A DNA stretch of 64,000 nucleotides from Oscillospiraceae bacterium (GTDB lineage Bacteria > Bacillota > Clostridia > Oscillospirales > Oscillospiraceae). The stretch covers positions 62,001 through 126,000 of the forward strand of contig JAFQGT010000006.1 in assembly GCA_017415425.1 (NCBI GenBank), read 5' to 3'. The notes under the pieces are model-generated. The model was not told the origin of the DNA, ran no database searches, and saw only the letters and a program-made list of their open reading frames with translations. Both the position numbers and the translations under genes were made by a program. Within the stretch, counting starts at the first letter, position 1; every line of letters starts with the position of its first letter. This document shows, in pieces, positions 38,014-46,353 of the stretch.

Positions 38014-38047
38014 AAATAAAATATGTGCATTTTCGGGAGGAATCTCT

Positions 38048-38527
38048 ATGCAAGCTGTTTTGATGGCGCTGTTTGCCGCAGGGATCGTGGCAGCTGACCA
38101 GATCACCAAGGCGCTGACCCTTGCCAATATCCCCCTCCACAGCCACGTGGATGTGCTGCCGGGGGTGGTGGGGCTGACCTATGTGCGCAACTACGGTGCG
38201 GCATTTTCTTCTTTGCAGGGAATGCAGTGGTTGTTTGCAGCGGTGTTCCTGGTTTTTACCGGTATTGTGATTTGGGAATATCGGAAAAAGACGATGCCGC
38301 TGACCAAGCTGGAATGGTGGTGTATCGCCGCGGTTTGGGGCGGCGGTCTGGGTAATATGATCGACCGGCTCCGCTTTGGCTATGTGGTGGATATGATCCA
38401 GACGGAGTTTATGAAATTTCCTGTATTTAATGTGGCGGACAGTTTCATTACCTGCGGTTGCATTCTGCTGATGGCCCATCTGGTTCTGCGGAACAAAGAA
38501 TTCTGGAAGGAAGAAAAGAAAAAATGA
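38048..38527 (+). CDS. lspA: Lipoprotein signal peptidase LspA
   Basis: 159 residues, four membrane segments. The catalytic aspartates are in GGLGNMIDRLRFGYVVD and FNVADSFITCG. It removes signal peptides from lipoproteins such as those at 8461, 9671 and 47312. AGGAGG precedes ATG 38048. It overlaps the next gene by 4 nt. Confidence 0.97.
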   Translation: MQAVLMALFAAGIVAADQITKALTLANIPLHSHVDVLPGVVGLTYVRNYGAAFSSLQGMQWLFAAVFLVFTGIVIWEYRKKTMPLTKLEWWCIAAVWGGGLGNMIDRLRFGYVVDMIQTEFMKFPVFNVADSFITCGCILLMAHLVLRNKEFWKEEKKK

Positions 38528-39429
38528 TCTTTGTTGCCGACACTGCCGGGGAACGGCTGGATACCTTTCTTGCCCGATCTGTGGAGGGGATGACCCGCTC
38601 TGCCGCCCAGCGGCTGATGGAAGAGGGGTGCGTCCTGCGCAACGGGGTTCCCGGCAAGAAAAATGACAAGCTCAATCCCGGTGATCAGGTTTTCGTGGAG
38701 GTTCCCGAGCCGAAGCCTGTGGATATCGTGGCAAAGCCGATGCCTTTGGAGATCGTCTACGAGGATGAGGACGTACTGGTGATCAACAAGCCCAAGGGCT
38801 TGGTGGTACACCCTGCCGCCGGACATCAGGACGATACCCTGGTCAACGGCCTGCTGTATGCTCTGGAGGGGCAGCTTTCCGGTATCAATGGCCAGCTGCG
38901 GCCGGGCATCGTCCACCGGATCGATAAAGACACCTCCGGTCTGCTGGCGGTGGCAAAAAATGATTTCGCCCATACGGTACTGGCCTCCCAGTTGAAGGAT
39001 CATACGATGGCCCGCACCTATGAGGCCATCGTCTGCGGCAATCTCAAGGAGAACTCCGGTACGGTGGATGCACCCATCGGTCGCCACCCAACGGACCGGA
39101 AGAAGATGTGTGTCACCCAGCGCAATTCCCGTTTTGCCGTTACCCATTGGGAGGTGGTAGCCAGATACCGGGGGTATACCCACGTGCGCTGCCGTCTGGA
39201 GACCGGCCGCACCCACCAGATCCGTGTCCATATGGCCCATATGGGTCACCCCATTCTCGGTGATGGGGTCTATGGCCACAAAAAGCCGGAGCTGGGTCAG
39301 TCCAGCCAATGCCTCCACGCGGGCATTCTGTGCTTTGCCCATCCCAGAGACGGCAGACCTGTGATGGTGATGGCGGATCTGCCGGACTATTTCAAAGAAG
39401 TTCTGAAAAAACTGGAGAGAATGTCCTGA
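38524..39429 (+). CDS. rluD: RluD-type 23S rRNA pseudouridine synthase
   Basis: 301 residues: S4 domain (about 9-60, ERLDTFLARSVEGMTRSAAQRL), then the catalytic domain with GIVHRIDKDTSGLLAVAKN (catalytic Asp) and the RTHQIRVHMAHMGHPILGD motif. In many Firmicutes this gene follows lspA, as here. It modifies helix 69 of 23S rRNA in E. coli; the equivalent is assumed. Start overlaps the lspA stop. Confidence 0.93.
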   Translation: MIFVADTAGERLDTFLARSVEGMTRSAAQRLMEEGCVLRNGVPGKKNDKLNPGDQVFVEVPEPKPVDIVAKPMPLEIVYEDEDVLVINKPKGLVVHPAAGHQDDTLVNGLLYALEGQLSGINGQLRPGIVHRIDKDTSGLLAVAKNDFAHTVLASQLKDHTMARTYEAIVCGNLKENSGTVDAPIGRHPTDRKKMCVTQRNSRFAVTHWEVVARYRGYTHVRCRLETGRTHQIRVHMAHMGHPILGDGVYGHKKPELGQSSQCLHAGILCFAHPRDGRPVMVMADLPDYFKEVLKKLERMS

Positions 39430-40277
39430 TGCTTGATTTTTCCAAGGTCCTGCTGACCGTTGATTATGACCGCACCCTGACCGGACCCAATGCTGTTGTG
39501 CCTCAACGAAATATTGATGCCATTACCTGGTTTATGGAAAACGGCGGTACATTTACCGTCAATACCGGCCGCAGCATCAATACCTTCGGCGTGCATATGA
39601 AGACAGTTCCCACCAATGCGCCGCTGCTTCTGTTTAACGGCAGCGCCGCCTACTACCAGGGAGAATATGTATATACTCACCCTATCAATTTGGATATGTG
39701 GACGGTGCTGGACCAGGTGGCGGAGGAGTTTCCGGAGCTGAATCTGGAAGTGCAGGGTCTGTATGACCATTATTTGATCAACGAGAAGCCGGAGTATGTG
39801 GCTTTTTACGACGCCATCGGTTGGCACCATACCTCTGCTAAGTCCGGAGATGATCTGGGACCCTTTATTAAATTTGCCCTGTTTGGCAAACCCTATAAAA
39901 ATGCCGTTGCTACGATGTTCGCTTGCTCCGATGAGGAACTGGCGATGTTCAACCGGGCAGAGGCGCGGATTCTGGAGCTGTGGGGGGATCAGGTGGTCAC
40001 GTTCCGGGCAGCACCCCGGATCATCGACGTTCACGCCAAAGGCGTTTCCAAACTGATCGCCGCACGGGATTTGCAGGCGCAACTGGGCAAGAAAATTCTG
40101 GTGTGTGTGGGAGACGCGGAGAATGACATCACGATGCTGGACGGGGCGGATTATGCTTTTTGCCCGGCTGACGGCGTGGTGGCGGATCGGTACGAAACGG
40201 TGTGCAATTGCGCCGATGGCGCGGTAGCGGATGTGATTTACGAAAAAATTCCGGAAATTCTCCGGAAACATCCTTGA
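39429..40277 (+). CDS. HAD-superfamily (Cof-type) sugar-phosphatase-like hydrolase
   Basis: 282 residues: nucleophile motif LLTVDYDRTLTG (DxDxT), NTGRSINTF, cap domain, and VGDAENDITMLDGADYAF (motif IV acids). Cof-type enzymes dephosphorylate sugar phosphates or other small molecules in the cytosol. It overlaps the rluD stop by 1 nt and closes the lspA operon. Confidence 0.88.
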   Translation: MLDFSKVLLTVDYDRTLTGPNAVVPQRNIDAITWFMENGGTFTVNTGRSINTFGVHMKTVPTNAPLLLFNGSAAYYQGEYVYTHPINLDMWTVLDQVAEEFPELNLEVQGLYDHYLINEKPEYVAFYDAIGWHHTSAKSGDDLGPFIKFALFGKPYKNAVATMFACSDEELAMFNRAEARILELWGDQVVTFRAAPRIIDVHAKGVSKLIAARDLQAQLGKKILVCVGDAENDITMLDGADYAFCPADGVVADRYETVCNCADGAVADVIYEKIPEILRKHP

Positions 40278-40334
40278 CAGAGCAGAAGAAATATGCTAAT
40301 ATTCTATGGCTGAATCAAGCAGGATTCTGGATTT

Positions 40335-40408
40335 GCGGGTGTAGTTCAATGGTAGAACACCAGCCTTCCAAGCTGGATACGCGGGTCCGATTCCCGTCAC
40401 CCGCTCCA
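40335..40408 (+). tRNA. tRNA-Gly (anticodon TCC)
   Basis: Cloverleaf with GCGGGTG / CACCCGC acceptor, anticodon arm CAGCC-TTCCAA-GCTG, T-arm GGTCCGATTCCC and encoded CCA. Confidence 0.97.
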
Positions 40409-40415
40409 TCCAAAT

Positions 40416-40492
40416 GCGCCAGTAGCTCAGCTGGATAGAGCAACTGCCTTCTAAGCAGTAGGTCGGGGGTTCGAGTCCCTCCTGGCGTGCCA
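40416..40492 (+). tRNA. tRNA-Arg (anticodon TCT)
   Basis: Acceptor GCGCCAG / CTGGCGT, anticodon loop CTTCTAA, T-loop GTTCGAGTCCC, encoded CCA. 7 nt after tRNA-Gly. Confidence 0.97.
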
Positions 40493-40502
40493 AATTCAAT
40501 AT

Positions 40503-40579
40503 GGTGGGTATAGTTCAATTGGCAGAGCACTGGATTGTGGTTCCAGGTGTTGTGGGTTCGAGTCCCATTACCCACCCCA
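40503..40579 (+). tRNA. tRNA-His (anticodon GTG)
   Basis: Anticodon arm CTGGA-TTGTGGT-TCCAG. The 5' end carries the histidine-specific extra G(-1), pairing with C73; CCA encoded. Confidence 0.97.
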
Positions 40580-40580
40580 T

Positions 40581-40615
40581 AAAAAAAGCGCAGCCGAAAG
40601 GCTGCTCTTTTTTTA
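40581..40615 (+). terminator. Terminator of the three-tRNA cluster
   Basis: AAAAAGCGCAGCC-GAAA-GGCTGCTCTTTTTTT. Confidence 0.88.
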
Positions 40616-40651
40616 TGGGCGGGATGGGCTTGAAAAGGTTGACCTTCTCAC

Positions 40652-40689
40652 AAAAATAAAAAGACCGCTCCCGATTCAGGGAGCGGTCA
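40652..40689 (-). terminator. Terminator of the CapA-like gene
   Basis: Stem GACCGCTCCC / GGGAGCGGTC, T-rich on the minus-strand side. Confidence 0.85.
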
Positions 40690-40695
40690 CTTTGA

Positions 40696-41967
40696 TTATT
40701 CTCCTGCTACACGGGCTTCGATCCGCTTCAGCGCGTATGCCATAGCGTCATAGGTGTCCTTGCTGACCTTGTTGATATGGTTATTCTCATAGGCATCCAT
40801 AGCCTGGTGAATCTGCACAACCTTCAAAGGTTTTCCGGTCTCCCGGACAGTAAAAATGGGGGTGTAGGAATAATCGGTGATCTTGGTTTCACCGGTCACG
40901 TTGTCCTTGGTGATTTCCAGATCCAGAATGATGGAATACTCTGAGCCGGCGCGATTTGCGTTGGAGAAGAAGTCGCCCAGAGAGTAAGCCAGGAACTTAC
41001 CGGTCTCCGGGTCCAGCTCCATCTTCTGTACATAGTGGGAGTGTGTGCCGATGATGGCGTCCACGCCGTTTTGGAACATCAAAGAGGCGATGGTTTCCTG
41101 AGAGGAACTGATGGTATCGTTAAATTCACTTCCCCAATGGAGCAGGGCGATCACCAGATCCGGCTGTTCCTTCTGCACATCAGACAAAATGGAAGTGATC
41201 TTCTCCCGGTCTACCTTCTGATAAATGCTGTCGTAATCTTCATAGAGCACATTGACGCAGTTTTCACTGCCGGTGGGCAGGGTCATACCGTCCATACCTT
41301 TGGTGAACGCCACGAAGGCCAGCTTGATACCCTCCACAGTGCGGATGGTATAGCCTTTGCCTTGGGAGAAGGCTTTTTGATTTTCATAAACACCCAGCGC
41401 CTCCATACCGGCGGAGCGAATGCTGTTGATAGAAGCGGATAGTCCGGAAAGACCGCCTGTGATGGAATAGGAGTTGGCCATCTGCACCAGATCCACGCCG
41501 GCGCGGGACAGAGCCTGTGCCATAGATTGAGGCGCGGAGAAGGAGCTGCCGTAGGGAGCGCCCCGGAGAGTTCCCTCAAAATTCAACGAAGTCAGGTGGG
41601 CATCGGCCAGCAGGCTTGCCACATCCAGAAAGGTGTCGGTGTAGAGGTAGTTCATTCCTCCTGACTGTACCGTATCGGCGGTGATATTTAGATCACCGGC
41701 GGCGGCGTAATGAATGGTGACCGTGGGAGGCAGCGTGGGCTCTGAAGAGACGGATTCTTCAGAGGAAGCGGGTACAGTTTCTATCTCCGAGGGCTGTGTC
41801 TCGGCGCTTTGAGGCGATTTCCGTGACAGGGAAAAGATCAAAAAGCCACAGCCCATCAACACAATGCCTGCCGCAATCAGACTCAGCAGTATCCGCTTTT
41901 CCTGCTTTTGCCGTTGGGCAGCTCTTTCCCGCCGCAGCTGTCTACGCTTTTCGGCATCTCTTTCCAC
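40696..41967 (-). CDS. CapA/PgsA-family metallophosphatase-like membrane protein
   Basis: 423 residues: a basic cytoplasmic N-terminus rich in Arg/Gln/Lys, one membrane segment (about 27-47), a Ser/Glu/Pro linker, then the CapA domain (AAAGDLNITADTV, FEGTLRGAPYG, MANSYSITGG, LLHWGSEFN, IGTHSHYVQKMEL). Such proteins take part in poly-gamma-glutamate or capsule synthesis in some species, but the family is widespread where no capsule is known, and no pgsBC genes are near. Start GTG 41967 with AAAGGAGGTG upstream. Confidence 0.85.
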   Translation of the reverse strand: MERDAEKRRQLRRERAAQRQKQEKRILLSLIAAGIVLMGCGFLIFSLSRKSPQSAETQPSEIETVPASSEESVSSEPTLPPTVTIHYAAAGDLNITADTVQSGGMNYLYTDTFLDVASLLADAHLTSLNFEGTLRGAPYGSSFSAPQSMAQALSRAGVDLVQMANSYSITGGLSGLSASINSIRSAGMEALGVYENQKAFSQGKGYTIRTVEGIKLAFVAFTKGMDGMTLPTGSENCVNVLYEDYDSIYQKVDREKITSILSDVQKEQPDLVIALLHWGSEFNDTISSSQETIASLMFQNGVDAIIGTHSHYVQKMELDPETGKFLAYSLGDFFSNANRAGSEYSIILDLEITKDNVTGETKITDYSYTPIFTVRETGKPLKVVQIHQAMDAYENNHINKVSKDTYDAMAYALKRIEARVAGE

Positions 41968-42061
41968 TGAAACACACCTCCTTTTCCAAAATCGTGAGAA
42001 TATTGTACACCATTTTCTTAGGTTTCTCAACCCCCTATGGAAAAGAAAACCCGTGCAAACC

Positions 42062-42090
42062 TTTACACCCGACGAAATTTGCGGTACAAT
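42062..42090 (+). promoter_or_regulatory. Promoter of the 42114-43366 pair
   Basis: TTTACA, 17-nt spacer, TACAAT, 24 nt before the GTG start. Confidence 0.75.
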
Positions 42091-42113
42091 GCAAGGAAAA
42101 GGAGGGATGCTTC

Positions 42114-42452
42114 GTGTATCAAGATGCAAAAGAAGAACTGAAACGACTGGAAGATGCTCTGCTGGAGGAAGAACTTTTAGAGGAAGCACTTGCAGAGGAA
42201 GAATTTTTGGAAGATGAGGAGCTTTCTCAAGAACCGGAAGCGTCTTTGGAGGAGACCCGGCGGATCACCCAGCTGCCCAAAGGTTTCTACAACACCGATC
42301 ATACCGATGTGGAGCTGGAGGAGTACGCCCAGCAGGTGCAGGAGGATACCAGAGGGTTGACAGGTCTTACCGTTACGGCGATCCTGCTGGCGGCAGGCAT
42401 CGTGGGAATTCTGATATGGTGGGTCCTGCGGTACGGAGGAATGCTGGGATGA
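42114..42452 (+). CDS. Acidic hypothetical protein with C-terminal membrane anchor
   Basis: 112 residues. The first half is Glu-rich (LEEELLEEALAEEEFLEDEE), very acidic and helical; the tail has one membrane segment (LTGLTVTAILLAAGIVGILIWW). GTG start 42114 with AAAGGAGGG 7 nt upstream. It overlaps gluQ by 4 nt. The ITQLPKGFYNTDHTD block recalls cytoplasmic segments linked to membrane scaffolds, but I recognise no family. Confidence 0.7.
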   Translation: MYQDAKEELKRLEDALLEEELLEEALAEEEFLEDEELSQEPEASLEETRRITQLPKGFYNTDHTDVELEEYAQQVQEDTRGLTGLTVTAILLAAGIVGILIWWVLRYGGMLG

Positions 42453-43366
42453 GCGTGCCTGTGGGTCGGTTCGCGCCCACACCTTCCGGACGGATGCATC
42501 TGGGCAATGTGTTCGCTGCCTTGATCGCCTGGTTGTCGGTGCGATCCCGGGGCGGTGCGCTGGTGCTGCGGATGGAGGATCTGGATACCCAGCGCACCAG
42601 TGACGAATATGCAGAAGTTCTCCGCAAGGATCTTTGCTGGTTGGGACTGACCTGGGATGTGGAAACGGAGGCCCAGAGCAAGCGCGGCGCGGTATATGAC
42701 CGGTATTTTGAGCTTTTGGCGGATATGGGTCTGCTGTATCCTTGTTACTGCACCCGCAGCCAGCTCCACAGTGTCAATGCGCCACACCTGTCCGACGGTA
42801 CGTATGTGTATACCGGCACTTGCCGGAATTTGGACGATCAGCAGCGGGCAGCCTTTGGCAGAGCCCCTGCCTGGCGGGTGCAGGTGCCGGATCGGGATTG
42901 GGTAGTGGAGGATCTAGTACAGGGTACTTATCGGGAAAACCTTGCCACCGATTGCGGTGACTTTGTGGTGCGTCGGGCAGACGGGGTATATGTGTATCAG
43001 CTGGCGGTCACCGTGGACGACGGAGAAGCCGGCGTCACGGAAGTGGTACGGGGTATGGATCTGCTCAGCTCTGCCCCTCGGCAGATGTATCTGCAGGAGC
43101 TATTGGGCTTTTCTCAACCGGTGTACGGCCACGTACCGATGTTAATGGCCCCCGACGGCCGGCGGCTCAGCAAGCGGGACCGGGATATGGATTTAGGATA
43201 TCTGCAAAACCACACCACACCGGAAAAACTGATCGGCTTGCTGGCTTGCGCTGCGGGTCTGACCCCTACCCCTGCGCCCATCAGCGCCCGGGAGCTGGCG
43301 GGGGAATTTCGCTGGGAAAAGCTGTCAAAGGAAAACATCTGCCCGGATATTTCCCAAATCCTGTAA
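42449..43366 (+). CDS. gluQ: Glutamyl-Q tRNA(Asp) synthetase
   Basis: 305 residues, a GluRS-like catalytic core without an anticodon-binding domain. RFAPTPSGRMHLGNVFAAL is the HIGH-region, YPCYCTRSQ with TGTCRNL are the zinc cysteines, and RRLSKRDRDMDL is the KMSKS-like loop. It glutamylates the queuosine base of tRNA-Asp after transcription. ATG overlaps the stop of the acidic protein. Confidence 0.93.
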   Translation: MSVPVGRFAPTPSGRMHLGNVFAALIAWLSVRSRGGALVLRMEDLDTQRTSDEYAEVLRKDLCWLGLTWDVETEAQSKRGAVYDRYFELLADMGLLYPCYCTRSQLHSVNAPHLSDGTYVYTGTCRNLDDQQRAAFGRAPAWRVQVPDRDWVVEDLVQGTYRENLATDCGDFVVRRADGVYVYQLAVTVDDGEAGVTEVVRGMDLLSSAPRQMYLQELLGFSQPVYGHVPMLMAPDGRRLSKRDRDMDLGYLQNHTTPEKLIGLLACAAGLTPTPAPISARELAGEFRWEKLSKENICPDISQIL

Positions 43367-43383
43367 AGAAAATTTCGTATACT

Positions 43384-43412
43384 TGCAATTTTAGCAGAAA
43401 CGGGCTACAATA
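43384..43412 (+). promoter_or_regulatory. Promoter of the nucleotidyltransferase gene
   Basis: TTGCAA, 17-nt spacer, TACAAT. Confidence 0.7.
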
Positions 43413-43439
43413 GAGGAAACTCGTCAAGGAGGAAAAATT

Positions 43440-44369
43440 ATGGCAAAGAAACCGATTCTGGTGGTAATGGCCGCCGGTATGGGCAGCCGTTACGGCGGCC
43501 TGAAGCAGATCGATCCCGTGGGCAGCCACGGCGAAGCAATTTTGGACTACTCCTTGTTCGATGCCCACGAGGCCGGCTTTGAGTCTGCTGTTATCATCAT
43601 TAAAGAAGCTATCCGCAAGGACTTTATGGAGACAGTGGGCAAGCGGCTGGAGAAGTGCCCGATGGAGATCCGCTATGCCTATCAGGAACTGGATAAGATC
43701 CCTGCCGGCTGCGCCATTCCTGCGGAGCGCACCAAGCCTTGGGGAACCAGCCACGCGATTCTGTGCGCTAGGGAAGCCATCGACGGCGCGCCCTTTGCTG
43801 TCATCAATGCAGATGATTACTACGGAAAGCAGGCCTATCGAGAGATCTACCGTTATCTTTGCACTGCGCAAGACGGTGAAAAGGCCGACTACTGTATGGT
43901 TGGTTACCAGCTGGGCAAGACCGTCACCGATAACGGTTCTGTGGCCCGGGGTATTTGCACCACCGATGAAAACGAGTATCTGACCAATGTGGTGGAGCGC
44001 ACCCGGATCGAAAAATATGCCGGCGGCATCCACTTTACCACAGACGACGGCGCAACTTGGGAAGATGTGGCCGCCGAAACACCGGTTTCTATGAATATGT
44101 GGGGCTTTACCCCTGGTATTTTGGACACTATTGCGGTGGACTTTCCCCGGTTTTTCCGGGAAGAGGTGGCGCAGAATCCGGTGAAAGCGGAAATGTACCT
44201 GCCCGGAACGGTAGGTCGGATGCTGCAGGAGGATACGGCCACCGTGAAGGTGCTGCGGACCGCGGACCAGTGGTACGGCGTGACCTATGCCGCCGATAAG
44301 CCTATGGTGGTCGCCGCCCTGAAGGCGATGACCCAAGAGGGAAAATACCCCGACGGACTTTGGGGTTAA
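43440..44369 (+). CDS. Sugar-phosphate nucleotidyltransferase-like protein
   Basis: 309 residues, Rossmann-like nucleotidyltransferase: VVMAAGMGSRYGGLKQIDPVG (nucleotide loop), ELDKIPAGCAIP, WGTSHAILCAREAID, and AVINADDYYGKQAY (metal-binding acid). It resembles nucleotidyl transferases that activate sugar phosphates, but the C-terminus lacks the usual left-handed helix. Substrate unknown. AAGGAGG upstream. Confidence 0.85.
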   Translation: MAKKPILVVMAAGMGSRYGGLKQIDPVGSHGEAILDYSLFDAHEAGFESAVIIIKEAIRKDFMETVGKRLEKCPMEIRYAYQELDKIPAGCAIPAERTKPWGTSHAILCAREAIDGAPFAVINADDYYGKQAYREIYRYLCTAQDGEKADYCMVGYQLGKTVTDNGSVARGICTTDENEYLTNVVERTRIEKYAGGIHFTTDDGATWEDVAAETPVSMNMWGFTPGILDTIAVDFPRFFREEVAQNPVKAEMYLPGTVGRMLQEDTATVKVLRTADQWYGVTYAADKPMVVAALKAMTQEGKYPDGLWG

Positions 44370-44451
44370 GAAATACAGGAACCTTTTTCTACCGAAAGAA
44401 TATCTTGGAATGAGCGGCGTTGACCGCGAAAAGAATTCGGAGGTATGGATT

Positions 44452-44592
44452 ATGTGTAACAATAATGGTTTCTGTGGCGGTAATATTTGCTGGATCATTC
44501 TGCTGATCATCATCTTCTGCAACTGCGGTGGCGGTTTTCTGAACACTAATAACTGCGGTTGCGGCTGCGAGACCAACTGCGGCTGCTGCTAA
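44452..44592 (+). CDS. Small Cys-rich membrane protein (46 residues)
   Basis: 46 residues with 11 cysteines, in three clusters around one hydrophobic segment (CWIILLIIIFCNCGGG): MCNNNGFCGG before, and CGCGCETNCGCC at the end. GGAGGTATGGATT is upstream of ATG 44452, so it is a plausible gene despite its size. It resembles small YjcZ-type membrane peptides in layout, but the cysteine content is distinctive. Followed by a strong terminator. Confidence 0.7.
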   Translation: MCNNNGFCGGNICWIILLIIIFCNCGGGFLNTNNCGCGCETNCGCC

Positions 44593-44596
44593 AGAT

Positions 44597-44627
44597 TAAA
44601 AAAGGGTGCGCTTAGGCGCACCCTTTT
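44597..44627 (+). terminator. Terminator between convergent small gene and ytvI
   Basis: AAAAAGGGTGCGC-TTAG-GCGCACCCTTTT; usable from both sides. Confidence 0.9.
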
Positions 44628-45666
44628 ATTTTGCCGGTTCTTTGCCGGAGAAAGCTGCGGTGACAGCAGCTGCCAGCATAGGCATAAAAATCATCCCCAA
44701 GATCCCCCAGAAGCGAAACCCCAGATATAAAAACAGCAGTGTGACCAGAGGATCCATTCCCAGTTGCCTGCCAACCAATCGAGGTTCCAGTACCGTCCGG
44801 GTGAGGACAGCCGCTGCGTACAGGCATAGAAGGCCGATGCTCCGCAGATGATCGTGCTGCAGCAGGCACACCAATGCCCAGGGCAGCAATACTGTGCCTG
44901 TGCCCAGAATCGGTACGGCATCTACCAACGCCACCGCCACTGCCCAAACCGGGGCGTAGGGAATCCGCAGCAGCAAAAAACCCACAAGAAGAATGCACAG
45001 GGTGATCCCGCAGAGTTTTCCCTGTGCTTTCAGCCAGCCCCAGAGGGCGCTGCGACCTCTGGAAAGGGCAGGTAGTACCTGCCGGCGAAATTGTTCCGGC
45101 AGGATCCGTTTAGGCAGCTCTTTCAGCAGGTGCAGCCGGGCGGAGAATAGAAAAGCGGATAAAATTCCGGTGCCAACTCCCAGCGCTCCTTGGGAAAACC
45201 GTCCCACGAAGGCGGTCAAAAGTCCCGGCAGCCGCTGGCCGGTTTGGGCGATCAGCTGGTTTCCCGAGTCCAGAAGACCCTCTACCGCCCGGTCGGCCAA
45301 GGGCTGAATACCCTCCGGCAGATTCCGTACGGAGGTGTGCAACATTGCCTGCAGCTGGGTAGCGGTACTTTCCAGATCCGGCAGGTGTCCTGCCAGCTGT
45401 TTCAAGGCTCTGGCACCCAGCAGGCCCAAAAGACCGATAAAACCAACCAGAATCAGCAAAGTTACACTGACGCCCAAACCGGCGGATGCCCAACGGGGGA
45501 GACCTGGCCGATCTGCGCACCAGCGCACTGCCGGTTCAGCTAAAATTGCCAGCAGCAGACCAACGCCGAAGGGCAGCAGAACCGGCAGCAAGTATTTCAG
45601 CAGAAGCCACAAAAAGACCAATGATCCTGCCACAAAGACCGCCTTTTGCGCAAAATGTTTGTCCAT
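44626..45666 (-). CDS. ytvI: YtvI/AI-2E-family membrane protein (sporulation type)
   Basis: 346 residues, about eight membrane segments. The permease-like PerM/AI-2E fold is shown by LLLKYLLPVLLPFGVGLLLA, IPYAPVWAVAVALVDAVPILGTGTVLLPWA and LRSIGLLCLYAAAVLTRTVLEPRLVG. Sporulating Firmicutes carry this as YtvI. Substrate unknown. It lies between two small genes and has a GGAGT site before the ATG at 45666. Confidence 0.85.
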   Translation of the reverse strand: MDKHFAQKAVFVAGSLVFLWLLLKYLLPVLLPFGVGLLLAILAEPAVRWCADRPGLPRWASAGLGVSVTLLILVGFIGLLGLLGARALKQLAGHLPDLESTATQLQAMLHTSVRNLPEGIQPLADRAVEGLLDSGNQLIAQTGQRLPGLLTAFVGRFSQGALGVGTGILSAFLFSARLHLLKELPKRILPEQFRRQVLPALSRGRSALWGWLKAQGKLCGITLCILLVGFLLLRIPYAPVWAVAVALVDAVPILGTGTVLLPWALVCLLQHDHLRSIGLLCLYAAAVLTRTVLEPRLVGRQLGMDPLVTLLFLYLGFRFWGILGMIFMPMLAAAVTAAFSGKEPAK

Positions 45667-45773
45667 AGATACTCCTTTCTCCCGGTTTTGCCCCGAAAAG
45701 GGGTTGCTTTTTGAAAAATATGTGATACAATTAGCCGTGATAACAGGACATTTGTCCGACGCGGGAGGACACT

Positions 45774-46214
45774 ATGGCTAAGAATCCGAAATATTACATT
45801 GTAGAGGCATCTGCCTTGCCGGAAGTTTTTTTGAAGGTGGCAGAGGCAAAACGTCTGCTTTCCACCGGTGAAGCGACCACTGTCAATGAGGCCACCAAGA
45901 TTACAGGTATCAGCCGCAGTGCATTCTACAAATATCGGGATGCAGTGTTGCCCTTCCGGCATATGGCCAGCGGACGGGTGATCACCTTCCAACTGCTGCT
46001 GCACGATGAGCCCGGTGCTCTTTCCAATCTGCTGGTGATCTTTGCCGAACACGGCGCCAATATCCTGACCATTAATTCCATCGTGCCAACCAACGGCTGC
46101 GCGGTGGTGACCATCTCGGCTGAGACGATGGAAATGAGGATCCAGCTGGAAGATCTGCTTCGCCTGCTGCGTCAGACCCGAAGTGTGATCAAAGCGGATG
46201 TTCTTGCAGGTTAA
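45774..46214 (+). CDS. ACT-domain regulatory protein (UPF0735/PheB-like)
   Basis: 146 residues: an N-terminal HTH-like part (KRLLSTGEATTVNEATKITGISRSAFYKY) and a C-terminal ACT domain (LLLHDEPGALSNLLVIFAEHGANILTINS). ACT domains bind amino acids. The family is PheB/UPF0735 and is thought to sense aromatic amino acids; the target is unknown. GGGAGG precedes ATG 45774. Confidence 0.85.
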   Translation: MAKNPKYYIVEASALPEVFLKVAEAKRLLSTGEATTVNEATKITGISRSAFYKYRDAVLPFRHMASGRVITFQLLLHDEPGALSNLLVIFAEHGANILTINSIVPTNGCAVVTISAETMEMRIQLEDLLRLLRQTRSVIKADVLAG

Positions 46215-46217
46215 GAC

Positions 46218-46250
46218 GAAGACTGCTGCTTACCGCAGCAGTCTTTTTGT
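46218..46250 (+). terminator. Terminator after the ACT-domain gene
   Basis: Stem AGACTGCTGC / GCAGCAGTCT followed by TTTTT. Confidence 0.9.
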
Positions 46251-46297
46251 ATATAATATTACCGTATGCCGAGATAAATATACCGAAAAATCCCATC

Positions 46298-46326
46298 TTG
46301 GCAAAAATGAAAATTTGTGATATACT
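46298..46326 (+). promoter_or_regulatory. Promoter of the GH25 gene
   Basis: TTGGCA, 17-nt spacer, TATACT. Confidence 0.75.
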
Positions 46327-46353
46327 ATTTTGAGATTTTTACGGGAGGGTGCT

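Noticed and set aside
37914..38047. EutVW-type antiterminator or B12 riboswitch before eutG
   Set aside because: The 134-nt gap has no tandem ANTAR hairpins and no B12-box; only the lspA promoter could be placed.
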